Below are positions 10,717 through 21,169 of a DNA stretch of 64,000 nucleotides, in pieces (the first letter of the stretch is position 1; every line of letters begins with the position of its first letter). A model generated the notes under the pieces. The model had not been told where the DNA came from. It saw nothing but the letters and a program-made list of their open reading frames with translations, and did not search any database. A program made the position numbers and the translations under genes. Source of the DNA: Jaminaea rosea (taxonomy: Eukaryota; Basidiomycota; Exobasidiomycetes; Microstromatales); assembly GCF_003144245.1 (NCBI RefSeq), contig NW_020289977.1, positions 558,001-622,000 on the forward strand, read 5' to 3'.

Positions 10717-12242
10717 AGCCCGCGACTATTTCTATGGCCTCTCTACTCTGCTTATTCCGACGGACTCTGCCGCATTCTTTTTGCCTTGCTGCTCCTTCTG
10801 ACCATTTTTCCGATCAGCTGTACATATTCTTCGGTCATAGACATCCCCGTTGTTGTTATTGCTGCTGTAAAAGATCGATGATTCCCACGTACACAGCTTA
10901 GAGACTGGCTCGATGCAACTGCCACGGACTCCCTAGGGCGGAGCAAAGGATCGTGGCGGTGCAGCAAGGTCACAACCACTGCCTAATTGTCCGGTGGCGC
11001 CACCACCATCATGACATTCAGCAGCTTAGGCAGCCTTAATCAGCGCGTATGCTTGATGGCAACGTGTGCGAGCGTCGCTGCTTGGAGAGCACGGTGTCTG
11101 CTTCTCTGGTGGCAGCGACGGGTCTGACCACGACTCATCGACTTGACCTCTCCGGAGCCCACGGCGGCGCAGGCTATTTCTTCGTCTCGTGCGAGCGGAG
11201 CTAGTGAGACGAGTGAGAGCAGCGTGAAGGCGAGGGCCAGGGCGGAGGCCAAGGTAGGCGGGGTCCGGGCAGGGCAGGGCAGGGCGAGGAAGAGGCTCAG
11301 GCTCACTCTCAGGCTCTCTCTCCGGTCCGACTTGAGCCCAGCGACAGGCAGCGCTCGCTGCTCGAGGCGCTGTATCTGCACCCATCACCGCTTTGCTGCG
11401 TCCTGGCTGCTACAATCACTTGCTTGCAGAACCCTTTCTTTGAGAAGCTGTCAGCCTTACTTCTCTTGACATTGCGCATACCTCTCTTTCCACCATCATC
11501 GTCCCATTCCATTCAGCTTCTCTTTAAACGCTGCCTCTCCACCCTGCGAGCTAAAAATCTCTCTCGCCTCTGTCGCCCCTTTCGCCTCTTTCACTTGGGC
11601 GCAGCGAAAGAAGATCCGGGCGCAGCGGTGTCTCAAACGTAGCCGCCGCCCACGCCTTTGACAGGTCGTAGGTGAACGACGACAACGACAACGACGCTGC
11701 TTGGTTCCACACACCATCACAGTCTCAATCCGCTGCTCGGCAGGTCTCAAGACAGCGAGACGAGAGAACATCCTCTTCTAGACGACGTGCACTTCTCTTC
11801 TCTTTCCATCACTTCCAACACCTCGCCTTCTTTCATCCACCCTACCTCAGGCACAACATTTCTTGCACCTTCCTGCGCGACGTTCCGCCCATTCTCACCA
11901 CTAGCTTGAGGAGCTAGAAAGCTCGCAATCATTACTTCGTCGGTCTGGCCGACGCCGTTTGCTGCTGCGCCCCTTGGTCTACGCCATCAGCAGCAGCGGC
12001 AGCAACAGCAGCGCAACGAGTGCGGGCGCAGTCAAGAGCTTTCGCTACAGCAGCGAGAACGCATCCAAAGCCAACAGCCCCACATCAACTCATCTCATCA
12101 CCCTCAACACAGGACTACTCAGTCGCATGGGGACATCCTTCATTCCCTCTCCGTCTCTCTGGCAAATCGTAGCAACCATCAGCAGCGCCAAGTGTCTTCG
12201 CCAACACTAGGCAGCACCTCATCGCTGCTTCAATCTCGACGA
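10717..12242. other. Long intergenic region and leader of the Gln-rich protein gene
   Basis: 1526 bases without a recognisable gene. The right part (about 11400-11900) is C/T-rich, typical of long fungal 5' leaders. From 11910 to 12242 the frame of the following gene is open without any ATG and would encode a Gln-rich stretch (QQQRQQQQR), so an upstream coding exon is possible. No tRNA or repeat beyond a short GCAGG run near 11270 is seen. Confidence 0.4.
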
Positions 12243-15200
12243 ATGTCGCACCAGCCATCCTTCGGCGGCAGTGGCGGCGGCGGAGATGTCCAAGATGGAC
12301 GAGTCTTTGCCGCTCTACCAGGCCAGGGCGGTAGCAGCAGCTCGAGCCGGCGATCTACGAATCCGGATGGGTTCCATGCTCCCGACTTCAGTAACCTCCA
12401 AGCTATCAATCGCCAAGATGTCGCAGGTACATCGTCCGAGCAGCTCGTAACCAATGCATACAGCCTCGATGGAAATCGTGGACCGGCTCAACCACCAGCC
12501 ACCGCTCCGCATTCACCAGTCGACAATCGCAGAAGCGCCACCTTCTCTGCAGCCCCGGCTACCCACCTCGCATCAACTTCGACGTCAGCCGCACCTCCGA
12601 AGGGACTCTTGCCCGCTTTCAACGACGGTCCCATGTCAGCGCCTCCAGTCTCTGCACCACCTTCGTCTGCAGATTACTCCTGGTTCCCACCGGTGCCAAA
12701 GTCGACGCAGGGGCCTCCTAGCATATCGACCACAGCAGCTGGAAGTGGTATAGCGATGTCAATGCCGCCTCAATCTTCAGATCAGCCCTTCGTCTTCGGA
12801 GCAGGTGGCTCTTCTTCATCTTTGACAACGTCGCCTCTCCTGACCCTTTCTCAGATGTCGGAGATGAGCAGCGCTCCGCCTCCTTCGGCGCACAATCCCC
12901 GCGTATCGCCGACTCAGCGACGACGCATCTCAGGCGCAACCAGACAGAAGCCTCACTTGACCAGCATCGACACGAGTCCAGGCGGACCTCACCATATGAG
13001 GGCAGAATCTGCTTCGCTCAATTCCGCTGGGCCGGCCAATGGCCAGTCGTCCGTAGGAGGTGGCGGTCCGGGCGGGATGCCGCGGCCACTCGCTGCCAAC
13101 CAGGTTGGCGCTCTCCTCGATCAGGTCTTCAATCTCGCTTCTACCGCAAGAGACCTCTTCCACAAGGGCGATCAAGGCTCAACTTCGATGTGCCTCGAAG
13201 AGCTCTCCCGCAGTCTTGACATGCTCGGCGATCTCCGCGGCCGTCACCACAAGACTGATCGCGACGCTCAACAAGGGGACGGTCAAATCAGCACAGGTGC
13301 ATTCAGTGGCGTACCAGCACAAGCGCCCGCCAGTGGTACTGGATCGGCTCACCACCGCACGAATTCCGAGACGACGAATGCGACCAACGCCTTTTCGATG
13401 ATTAGCCTGCCACCGGAAAGTCCTGGAATCAGGAAAAGGGTCACGAATCCCATGGACGACATGCCGATGAAGACTATGCGAGGACACCAAGGCGTACCCG
13501 TCGATGCGCCAGCACCACCGCCTTCTGCTCCTCCAGCTATGTCAGACAATCTGCAAGCTCCCCGATACGAGCCCCCACGCTCCGCACCTCCGCCCTTGCA
13601 GCAGACGAACTCGGCGCCTCTGGTCCCTCAGCTCAAGAATCTTGGTCCCTCGCCACTGGGTCCTGGTCAACTACAATCGCAAGGGTGGCACGACCCTGGC
13701 GCAGGGACCAACGGCGGCAGTGGCAACAACGACGGCTTGACAGCGGCGAGTATGGGCAACAATACGTCGCCACTCGTTCAACAGTCCATATCCAGCTTCA
13801 ATTCGGCCTCGGGCAGCTCTGCCAGCTTGAATAGCGCTGCCTTGGTTGGCGTCCCTGCACAGTCACTGCCTACCAGCCCACGAGCACTGCCCGCGCACTC
13901 GCGCACTCGCTCCGTGCTCGATGGCGCTTTCAACGGTCTGGAGAGTCTCGCTGCGTCTCCCGTCATCAGTCAGCACGGAGCAGGGGCTGACGATGACGAC
14001 AACAGCCATCACTGGCCCGCAGACAGTGGTGCAGCATCACCGCAAGACGCTTGGAGCCCGTCGCAGGACTTTGATGAGAATTTCTTTGGCTTCACGCAGG
14101 CCCAACATGCATTTGCCCCATCGGCACTCAGCGGAGACATCGACTCCAGGGATGGCGGCGGTGGCAATGACGAGCATGCGCACGTCATGACGCTCAAGGG
14201 CACCATCGATGTCCCGGACATGCCTGGGCGTGGTCCGATCCCGACCCTGCCTCACGATCTGCAAGAGAAGCTCGACGCCCTCTTCTATCGCTATCTGCGC
14301 TGGGTCTGCTCAACGAACGATTGCACAGACGCCAACGGTGAGGGGATCCACCAGACCCTGATGCCGAAGCGCATGTCTCGCCTCAACCACAGCGAGGACT
14401 TCCGTCCCTTCAAGTTCCGCATTCAGGCCTTCGTGAATCGCTGGCAAGAAGAGGTGTACAAGAGCGGCATCAGCGAGGAGCAGTGTTCGCACAAGCGCCT
14501 CCGCCAGTACCTGTGGACCCAACCGTACATTTCGCGCTTCAATGAGGACGGACGCAAGGCGAAGAGCAAAGGGAATCATGTATGGATCGTTGAAGGGCGC
14601 AAGCTGTCTGACGAGGAGTGGGAGTTCCAGCGCTTCGAGCGGAAGATCGTTGGGCCGCCAGACAGGACGGCTCATCGGGGCGTGCCTTGGTCGTGGACCC
14701 TTCGCGTGTGGGACCCACAGATGTCGGCTGCTTCGATCAAGCCTACCTTCACGATCAAGAGCAAGCCGGACTGGCTCTCCTTCAACAGCGATGAGGACGG
14801 AGCAGAAAAGACCCTCAGCGGTACGCCATTGGATAGCAGCGATGGAGGTCTCGTTAAAGTGAGCGCACAATGCCTGCGCGGCAACGGGGCCATTCAAAAC
14901 CTTGAGATGTCTTTCGACCTCACGCTCGGTCCAGGCGGCGACGACCGTGGTGCGATGATGCCCCCGCAAAGGCCGCATGCTTCAGCATCGCAGCAGCAGC
15001 AGCAATATCATCAGAGTCACAGTGGCGTGGCAAGTGGCCTCGGCCTTGGTGTACCGCTCATGGAACATCAACACCGTCTTCAAGCCTCGATGCCGATGCA
15101 TGTGGCCTCGAGCTCGACGGCCTTTGCACCGGCAATGGTCCCCTCTGGCATGTGCCCGCCTCCTGTACCGTCCTCGGGGAACATGGGGTTGACGATGGGA

Positions 15201-16214
15201 CATGCCGCTCAACAATCATCCATGCCGCCGCCCATGCCAACTCATCACCAGCATCTCCTCGCATCTCATCACCAGCAACAACAGCAGCAACAACCACAGC
15301 ATCAGCAATCAGAGAAGTCGGGCTTCTTCAACCACATTGGATACAACTTTACAAACCCCGATCCTCCTCCGCTCGTCACCCCTCAACCTCCTCCGTACCT
15401 CACCGACTACAATGGCGATTCGCCCATGCTGCCCGTCTATCATCAGCACCAGCACCAGCTAGAGCCAACCTCGCAGCCAGTCGGCATGGATAACGGCGGC
15501 ACAACGATGCCGGGATCCGGGCACGCTGCCGGCCACATGGGCTTGCCTGCCTCGTTCATGCCCAATCACAGCGCACAGGCCGTGACCCAAGGCACGCCTG
15601 CCCCACCGCTCGCATCGCAGAGTCTCGAGCCCCACGACCAGATTCAGCGTTCTCAGGTACGCGCCATGATTGAAAAGATGCAGCGCGATCAGACTGCAAG
15701 CCTTTCGCTGAAGCTGCCCTCGGAGAGGCGCAACTCGAAGACAGCTACCAGCCCGTACGAGGTAGGCTCAGTCGGCCAAGATGGCGGCGGAGACGGTGGC
15801 CATATGCAAGCTCAGGCCGACCAGCAGCAGCGGATCCAGCAGCATCATATGGAGCTTCAGCAGCAGCAGCAGGCGCAGGCCTACGCCCAGGCCGTACCCA
15901 TGCCTCCGCCTGGTCAGCCACTTCAGCTACCCATACTCAGCAGCGGCGACGACGGTGGTCAGGTCGGCCACGGCGGTAATGTGTCTGGCATCATCAACGA
16001 GCAAACTTCCGCAGCCGGCACGCCCTTTGGTGCTGCCAACCCCTCCCCTCACTCCAATCTCAACGAGGCGGTCTTCAGTGCTGCAGGTCTCTCGGCGTCC
16101 GACACGCCTCATTTGCTTAGCCCTGCAGGCGGGGAGGGTATTGAGGTCAATCCCTTCAGTGAAATCAGCTTCGACTCGGTGCCGCCGCCGCCGCACATGA
16201 CAGGGCAGCAGTGA
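12243..16214 (+). CDS. Large Gln/His/Pro-rich protein with an unrecognised central domain
   Basis: 1323 residues from the first ATG (12243). The frame stays open back to 11910 without an ATG, so the true N-terminus may lie in an upstream exon. Residues 1-660 are Ser/Pro/Gly-rich. A well-ordered block spans about 665-900. It contains LQEKLDALFYRYLRWVC, FRPFKFRIQAFVNRW and LRQYLWTQPYISRFNEDGRK, and then a beta-rich piece with KPDWLSFNSDEDG and TLSGTP. The latter resembles the PxWLxFd...fsGTP signature of cadherin-like/He_PIG Ig folds. The C-terminal 400 residues hold Gln/His runs (about 915-1070 and 1190-1220). The Q-rich flanks and a compact domain suggest a transcriptional or signalling regulator, but I do not recognise the family and no function is claimed. 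Confidence 0.8.
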   Translation: MSHQPSFGGSGGGGDVQDGRVFAALPGQGGSSSSSRRSTNPDGFHAPDFSNLQAINRQDVAGTSSEQLVTNAYSLDGNRGPAQPPATAPHSPVDNRRSATFSAAPATHLASTSTSAAPPKGLLPAFNDGPMSAPPVSAPPSSADYSWFPPVPKSTQGPPSISTTAAGSGIAMSMPPQSSDQPFVFGAGGSSSSLTTSPLLTLSQMSEMSSAPPPSAHNPRVSPTQRRRISGATRQKPHLTSIDTSPGGPHHMRAESASLNSAGPANGQSSVGGGGPGGMPRPLAANQVGALLDQVFNLASTARDLFHKGDQGSTSMCLEELSRSLDMLGDLRGRHHKTDRDAQQGDGQISTGAFSGVPAQAPASGTGSAHHRTNSETTNATNAFSMISLPPESPGIRKRVTNPMDDMPMKTMRGHQGVPVDAPAPPPSAPPAMSDNLQAPRYEPPRSAPPPLQQTNSAPLVPQLKNLGPSPLGPGQLQSQGWHDPGAGTNGGSGNNDGLTAASMGNNTSPLVQQSISSFNSASGSSASLNSAALVGVPAQSLPTSPRALPAHSRTRSVLDGAFNGLESLAASPVISQHGAGADDDDNSHHWPADSGAASPQDAWSPSQDFDENFFGFTQAQHAFAPSALSGDIDSRDGGGGNDEHAHVMTLKGTIDVPDMPGRGPIPTLPHDLQEKLDALFYRYLRWVCSTNDCTDANGEGIHQTLMPKRMSRLNHSEDFRPFKFRIQAFVNRWQEEVYKSGISEEQCSHKRLRQYLWTQPYISRFNEDGRKAKSKGNHVWIVEGRKLSDEEWEFQRFERKIVGPPDRTAHRGVPWSWTLRVWDPQMSAASIKPTFTIKSKPDWLSFNSDEDGAEKTLSGTPLDSSDGGLVKVSAQCLRGNGAIQNLEMSFDLTLGPGGDDRGAMMPPQRPHASASQQQQQYHQSHSGVASGLGLGVPLMEHQHRLQASMPMHVASSSTAFAPAMVPSGMCPPPVPSSGNMGLTMGHAAQQSSMPPPMPTHHQHLLASHHQQQQQQQPQHQQSEKSGFFNHIGYNFTNPDPPPLVTPQPPPYLTDYNGDSPMLPVYHQHQHQLEPTSQPVGMDNGGTTMPGSGHAAGHMGLPASFMPNHSAQAVTQGTPAPPLASQSLEPHDQIQRSQVRAMIEKMQRDQTASLSLKLPSERRNSKTATSPYEVGSVGQDGGGDGGHMQAQADQQQRIQQHHMELQQQQQAQAYAQAVPMPPPGQPLQLPILSSGDDGGQVGHGGNVSGIINEQTSAAGTPFGAANPSPHSNLNEAVFSAAGLSASDTPHLLSPAGGEGIEVNPFSEISFDSVPPPPHMTGQQ

Positions 16215-17019
16215 GCGCGGGCGCTTGACAGTACGCTCCTCCATACAAAGTTCATTCAGCAATGTCGCATGTGCGCTCGCAAGACGTCCAGATTCCTCCG
16301 ACCTTTTCCGCCGCTTTTGTTACTCATTTCGGTCATCTATTCACGCTCCTGTCTTCTATTGTAGCTGGGCAACAATTGCCACATCGCCGCCCTTGTGCGA
16401 TGGAGACTCTCCGCCGACCTCTCCAACTCTCTTTGACTCTCGTGCTACGCTCTCCTTTCTAGCTCATTATGTTATCGCTCTGTCTCGCCGCATCTATCCA
16501 TCGACTCTCCTTGGCATCTACTCAACGCCCCCCGTCACAATCTCTTTTCATATTCTCCTCCTCTCGTTTTCTCATGCGGCCCTGCCACCAGTAGCAGCGG
16601 CGGCCTTTTCACCTCTATGCAATGAATCCAGCGTTGTCACCGTAGATTCGAGTCCCCGCTCGACACCACGTGGCTGTGAGAAGGCGGATGCCGGCTCTCT
16701 TGAAAGTCGAGACGCCGCTTCGCAGCTTGGACGGAACTGGGCCAAAGCTCGCTCAAGGTCAAGTCAAGCCAAAGTCGTCCGGTAAGCCTCGCCTCGCCTC
16801 GCCTCGCCTCGCAAATAACACCTTGACCGCTTCGACTTCGATCTCTCTCTCCCACCGCCACCGCCTCAGAGGTCTTCTCTGCGCTCTCCTGACCAGCGCT
16901 GTCGTCGCCGCTCGAACACAGCAGCTGAACCAGTCGTTCAACTTTTCATCACCACTGAGCCATTCGCTCGCCACCCTTGACCAAGTGTCTGCCTCATCCT
17001 CGGCCCGCCCGCATACACG
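16215..17019. other. Intergenic with pentanucleotide repeat, upstream of SUR2
   Basis: 805 bases between two plus-strand genes. It is C/T-rich and contains five copies of GCCTC (16786-16812) and a CACGTG hexamer near 16668. No convincing protein or RNA gene is visible. Confidence 0.4.
16786..16812. repeat. GCCTC pentanucleotide tandem repeat, about 5.4 copies
   Basis: Perfect copies of GCCTC run head to tail for 27 bases in the upstream region of SUR2. The unit length is not a multiple of three, consistent with non-coding sequence. Confidence 0.9.
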
Positions 17020-18378
17020 ATGCTCAACGCAACATCGACGCTCAGCAATGCTTACTACTCATCGCGTCTCTCTCTCGTCAACCTCACACCTTCACCCTCT
17101 CAAGCATGGAAACCATTCTACTATCACCCGCACGAGTCGCTCCTCCCCTTCCTCTCCGACAAATATCTCGCCCTCCTGGCACCAATAGCAGTCTACTGGC
17201 TAGTCTCCCTGTGGTTCACCTTCCTAGACGTAGCCCGTATCCCCTTCTTTGAACAATACCGATTGCACGAGCCGGAAGAGGTCAGCAAACGCAACAAGGT
17301 CTCAGCGAGGAGAGTCGTCGCGTTGGTTCTGCTGCAGCAAGTCGTGCAGACTGTTCTGGGCGTCTTCGTCCTCGAGGATGAGGAGACGGTGAGGGCGCAG
17401 GTCTTTCAGGATCATGGCGAGAATATGGAGAAATTGGGTCGAGTGGTCGCACGGGTGGTGCACGGCACTGTTGGATACCAGAGCGGCTTGGGACTGTTGG
17501 AGCGATACGGCGTCGAAGCGGTACAGTGGCTGTATTGGTGGGGGCTGCCAATTGTTCAGTTCTGGTGGGCCTTGTGAGTAAGAGTACAGACAGGTTGCAC
17601 CATCGTCTCATTGCTCACTGACCTATCTGATCATTGTTTCACCCCTTCCCGCAGCTTCGTCATGGACGCCTGGCAATACGCTCTGCACAGAGCCTTCCAC
17701 GAGTCCCGCTTTCTCTACCGCCACTTCCACTCTCATCACCACCGCCTCTATGTCCCCTATGCCTTTGGGGCGCTGTACAATCACCCGCTGGAAGGGCTTC
17801 TCCTTGATAGCGCAGGCGGAGCTCTCTCCCACTTCGTCAGCCTCATGACCGTCCGCCAGGGAGTACTCCTCTTCACCTTCTCCACCATCAAGACCGTCTG
17901 CGATCACGGAGGTTACGCTTTCCCCTGGTGGCTGGATCCCCTGCATCTAGTCTTCCCCAACTGCGCAGAGTATCACGATGTGCATCATCAGATGCAAGGG
18001 CTGCGCTTCAACTACTCGCAGCCCTTCTTTGTCCACTTTGATGTGTTGTTTGGGACTAGGATATCGACGGAGAAGTTTGGCAAGATGCGGGAGGCCAACA
18101 GGAAGAGGAGGGAGAGGGAGAGGGCAGACGAGCAGAAGCCGAAGGGCGATCTGGTCTCATCAAGAAGTGGGGATGAGGCGGCGGGATCGACAACGTCAAC
18201 AGCAGCCGTGGCAGCAGCTAGTGGGGGCACGGAGCTTCGCAGCAGAAGAGCCAATGGTCATGCTTCCGCTCATGACGTCGACGACGTGCCCGCCGATGTG
18301 GTTGCATCACGGGAGAAAGACCCACTGGTCACCACGACATTGGAGAGCTATCGTGCGAAGGCAGGGACCGTCAGCTGA
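17020..18378 (+). CDS. SUR2: Sphinganine C4-hydroxylase (Sur2, fatty acid hydroxylase superfamily)
   Basis: Two exons, 17020-17573 and 17655-18378, joined in a Phe codon (WWAL/FFVMDAWQY), give 425 residues. The ER membrane protein has hydrophobic spans near residues 48-75 and 165-190 and the three histidine clusters of the di-iron hydroxylases: HRAFH (196-200), HSHHH (210-214) and HDVHH (292-296). It converts dihydrosphingosine to phytosphingosine. The last ~100 residues after RISTEKFGKM are a hydrophilic, charged tail longer than in yeast Sur2 (349 residues in total). The intron uses GTGAGT and CCCGCAG. With ISC1 about 8 kb away the window holds two sphingolipid enzymes, though not as a cluster. 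Confidence 0.93.
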
Positions 18379-18860
18379 AGCGCGAGGCTCGTATACTCGC
18401 TAGGAGGGGGAGCGCTCGTCGTACCATACCCAATCGCCGAGCCTCGCTTCTGTGCTCTTCTTCACCCTCTGGTGACAGCAGTGTCGCTGTGGTTCGCTAC
18501 TTCATGTGCAATAGCAAAGCTTGACACCACTTCACTCCCAGACGTGTATAGATCGTGGTGGTGATCGTGATGTATTGATTATGAACATGTTGAATGGAAT
18601 GGAACGATGACGTGTGGTATGCAACAAATAAGGTCGAGGAGAGCAGGGGGCGTGTACGTGAAGGGAGGTAGGTGGAGAGGTGAGGGGAGGAGAGGGGGGA
18701 TCTGGTGACCACGACGTCATCTCCGAGCTGGTGAAGCTGGGGAGAGGGGTTGTGGATGGAGAAGGGAGGGGAGGAAAGGAAGTCTAGAGTGGTGAGAGGC
18801 GGAGAAAATCTATGCTGGTGGTGCTTGCACTGAGGGCGACACATCGCGGCTGCTCCACAT
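18379..18860. other. Tail-to-tail intergenic region between SUR2 and MET13
   Basis: 482 bases holding the 3' untranslated regions of two converging genes. An open frame runs through it on the minus strand out of the MET13 region, but it has no family resemblance and starts inside MET13. Confidence 0.4.
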
Positions 18861-20879
18861 CTATCTGCCAGCCATGGCTGGCGCGCCGTTCTCGGTGACG
18901 GCGGCATTGCCACCATCGACGAGCCCATCGACGCCCTCGACGACTGCGCTCGTCGCCTCGGAGATCCCATTGGCGACTGCAGACGCCGTAGACGTTGCCG
19001 CCTGTTGGGCTCGTTGCACTGCGGGCACATTTGCGTCCTCTCCCGCTGCAGCGAGGAAAGGCTTGAAGATGGCGTCGGGCGACTTGAAGTCGTTGTGCAC
19101 CACATTGACGAGGAACCAGGTTCCCTCGTCGTTTGACGAGCTCGTGTCTCCTCCTTCCCCCACGGCGCCGAAAACACTCTCGAGCAGCTTGCGCGTCTGG
19201 CTCTGAGCATCGTACACACGCGCCCAGTTGCGGCCAATCTCGTATGCTTCATCCTTCCACGCGAGGAAGGAGATAGACTCGACGATGGTAGGCTGCACGA
19301 TTTCCTTGTGCGGAAAGCAGCCCCAGGTGACAGCGTTGGGAGCTTCACTGGTCGTGTTGGTTCGCATATCCCCACGGGCGTTTACGGCATGGTAGGTGAT
19401 TTGCGGGTCTGCCTCGATCTGCGCGATGAGTCTCTCGAGGTGGTCGGGGGCAATGAAGAACTCGAGGTAGGCCTTCTGGTAGACGTAGCCGCCCTTGGGG
19501 CCCCACCCGTGGATCTCGTCTTCGCTGCGTACGCCATCTACTGCTGGTTGTGAATTGATGGTAAAGTACCCCAAAGAGTTGAGACGTGCCAACTGCTCGT
19601 CGATCTTGGTCGTCTCCTTTGCCACGCCCGTCTCGCTCCATGGCAGAGCTTTGACTTCTCCGGCGCAGAATCGACGGAAGAGGTCCTTTACCTCGTCGAG
19701 GGTGGTGGGCTCGCCCCACATCTTGAGAGCCTCTTCATTCGAGTAGCGCAGCTTCACACCGTATGCGTCCACGTCGCCGTATGCAGGTGAGCGAGCGTCG
19801 CCCCATCGTCCGTTGGGGAACTCGTCCCACGTCTCTGTACGGCTGACATAGGAGCGGGCGCGGTTCGCCCAGAAGATGGGTCGAATACCTTCGTCGCGCC
19901 TCTTTGGGGTAAGAGAGGGAGTCCAGGGCAAGGACTTGACCTGTTGAGGCGTGGGGCCGAGTTCGAGGTACTCGAGGAGCATGCGAGAGCCTCGTTCTAG
20001 GTTCATGGTATAGATGTGCAGCCCAGAGATGCCCAGGCCGTTGTTTGGGTCGATGATCTTCTTGCAAAGGTCGCCCACCAGTTGCGTGCCTACTTTGCGG
20101 ACCATCTCGTCATCGTCTCTGATCGGGGTGAGGGCATCGTGGAAGTACTGCGGGACCAAGGTGCCGAACCTCTCTGTCGCTCGCTGGAAACCGCTGTACG
20201 TCTGAATGGGCATGACTCCGGGTACGACGGGACATGTGATACCAGCGGCACGAATGTCCTTCATCCACTCAGCAAAGATGTCGTAGTTGTAGAACATCTG
20301 CGTAAAGATGAAGTCGGCCCCAGCGTCGAGCTTCTCCTTGAGGTGCTTGAGCTCGACATCTCTTCCCTCCTTGGCCTCAGGATGACCCTCTGGGAAGCCA
20401 GCAACTGCGATACTGAAATAGTCGCCATAGTGCTCCTTGATGTAGGCAATGAGCTCCTTTGCGTAAGTGAATCCAGCGGCATGAGGCTCCCACTCGTGCT
20501 GACCAGCAGGCGGGTCACCTCGCAAGGCCAAAATGTTACGGCAACCTGCCTCCTTGGCAAGCTCAAGGGCGCGGTCAATCTTCTCGCGGGGCATGTTGGT
20601 GCAGGTCAAGTGCATGCATGTCTCGATGCCGATGTACGACTGGACGATCTTGACGAGGTCGTTTGTGAGGTCCAGTGTTCGCCCACCGGCGTGCATGGTG
20701 ATGTCGACAAAGGCAGGGCCCAACTCGGACATGCGCTGGCATCGGTCGTAGAGGTTGGCGAGACCCTGAGGAGTGCGAGGCGGGAAATACTCGAAACTCC
20801 ACCATGTCCTGCCCTCCTTTTCGGCCTGGGCAATCTTGGACGTGATGCGCCAGTCTTCGGATCCATTCATCGTCGTCAT
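18861..20879 (-). CDS. MET13: Methylenetetrahydrofolate reductase (Met13 type)
   Basis: Intronless, 672 residues. The N-terminal TIM-barrel catalytic half shows WWSFEYFPPRT, FVDITMHAGGR, ETCMHLTCTNMP, NILALRGDPP and FIFTQMFYN, matching the FAD-dependent reductase. The C-terminal half (RPIFWANRARSYVSRT, DEFPNGRWGDARSPAYGD, TINSQPAVDGVRSED, FLAWKDEAYEIG) is the eukaryotic regulatory domain. LETCMHLTCTNMP and the FIDIT-type element point to Met13 rather than Met12. It reduces 5,10-methylene-THF to 5-methyl-THF for methionine synthesis. An extra ~60-residue Ala/Ser/Val-rich C-terminal extension is unlike yeast Met13. A CACGTG hexamer at 21164 lies 285 bases upstream of the ATG. Confidence 0.96.
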   Translation of the reverse strand: MTTMNGSEDWRITSKIAQAEKEGRTWWSFEYFPPRTPQGLANLYDRCQRMSELGPAFVDITMHAGGRTLDLTNDLVKIVQSYIGIETCMHLTCTNMPREKIDRALELAKEAGCRNILALRGDPPAGQHEWEPHAAGFTYAKELIAYIKEHYGDYFSIAVAGFPEGHPEAKEGRDVELKHLKEKLDAGADFIFTQMFYNYDIFAEWMKDIRAAGITCPVVPGVMPIQTYSGFQRATERFGTLVPQYFHDALTPIRDDDEMVRKVGTQLVGDLCKKIIDPNNGLGISGLHIYTMNLERGSRMLLEYLELGPTPQQVKSLPWTPSLTPKRRDEGIRPIFWANRARSYVSRTETWDEFPNGRWGDARSPAYGDVDAYGVKLRYSNEEALKMWGEPTTLDEVKDLFRRFCAGEVKALPWSETGVAKETTKIDEQLARLNSLGYFTINSQPAVDGVRSEDEIHGWGPKGGYVYQKAYLEFFIAPDHLERLIAQIEADPQITYHAVNARGDMRTNTTSEAPNAVTWGCFPHKEIVQPTIVESISFLAWKDEAYEIGRNWARVYDAQSQTRKLLESVFGAVGEGGDTSSSNDEGTWFLVNVVHNDFKSPDAIFKPFLAAAGEDANVPAVQRAQQAATSTASAVANGISEATSAVVEGVDGLVDGGNAAVTENGAPAMAGR

Positions 20880-21123
20880 GGCGAGCGCCTGAGAGTCGAT
20901 GATGAGGGAGAGGGTATCAAGAGAGTGTAGACGAAGAGGTTTCTCCTCAGCTTTCTAAGAAGCAATGGCAGCAGAGGAGCAAAAAGAGCGAGGATCAATC
21001 CGAGAGCGACTGCGAGGGAGGAGAAAGAGGTCTTGAGAAGATGTGCCAAATTAGTTGGCCTCGTCTGCTGCCACTTGCTGACCTCGACTTGACCTCTTCT
21101 TCCGGCCACACACACACACTCGG

Positions 21124-21151
21124 CACGCCCACCACGCCCACCACGCCCCAC
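21124..21151. repeat. Short tandem repeat of CACGCCCAC, about three copies
   Basis: Three near-identical nine-base units lie next to a CA run in the MET13 upstream region. The sequence is G-poor on the plus strand and G-rich on the strand transcribed toward MET13. Confidence 0.7.
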
Positions 21152-21163
21152 CGACGCTGAAGA

Positions 21164-21169
21164 CACGTG
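21164..21169. promoter_or_regulatory. CACGTG E-box upstream of MET13
   Basis: A palindromic CACGTG lies 285 bases upstream of the MET13 ATG. In yeasts this core is bound by Cbf1, which recruits Met4 to sulfur and methionine genes. The flanking bases (A before, G after) do not match the fuller TCACGTG site, and CACGTG occurs by chance, so this is only a candidate. Confidence 0.35.

Noticed and set aside
12192-12242. GTG at 12192 as the start of the Gln-rich protein
   Set aside because: A nuclear fungal gene is expected to start at ATG; the first ATG in the frame is 12243, though an upstream exon remains possible.
16640-16665. tRNA-like box B (GATTCGAGTCCC)
   Set aside because: The bases flanking the loop do not pair into a five-base T stem and no box A or anticodon arm fits upstream.
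18497-19375. 292-codon minus-strand frame overlapping the MET13 3' end
   Set aside because: Shifted frame of MET13 running into its 3' region; Ser/Arg-rich without family match.
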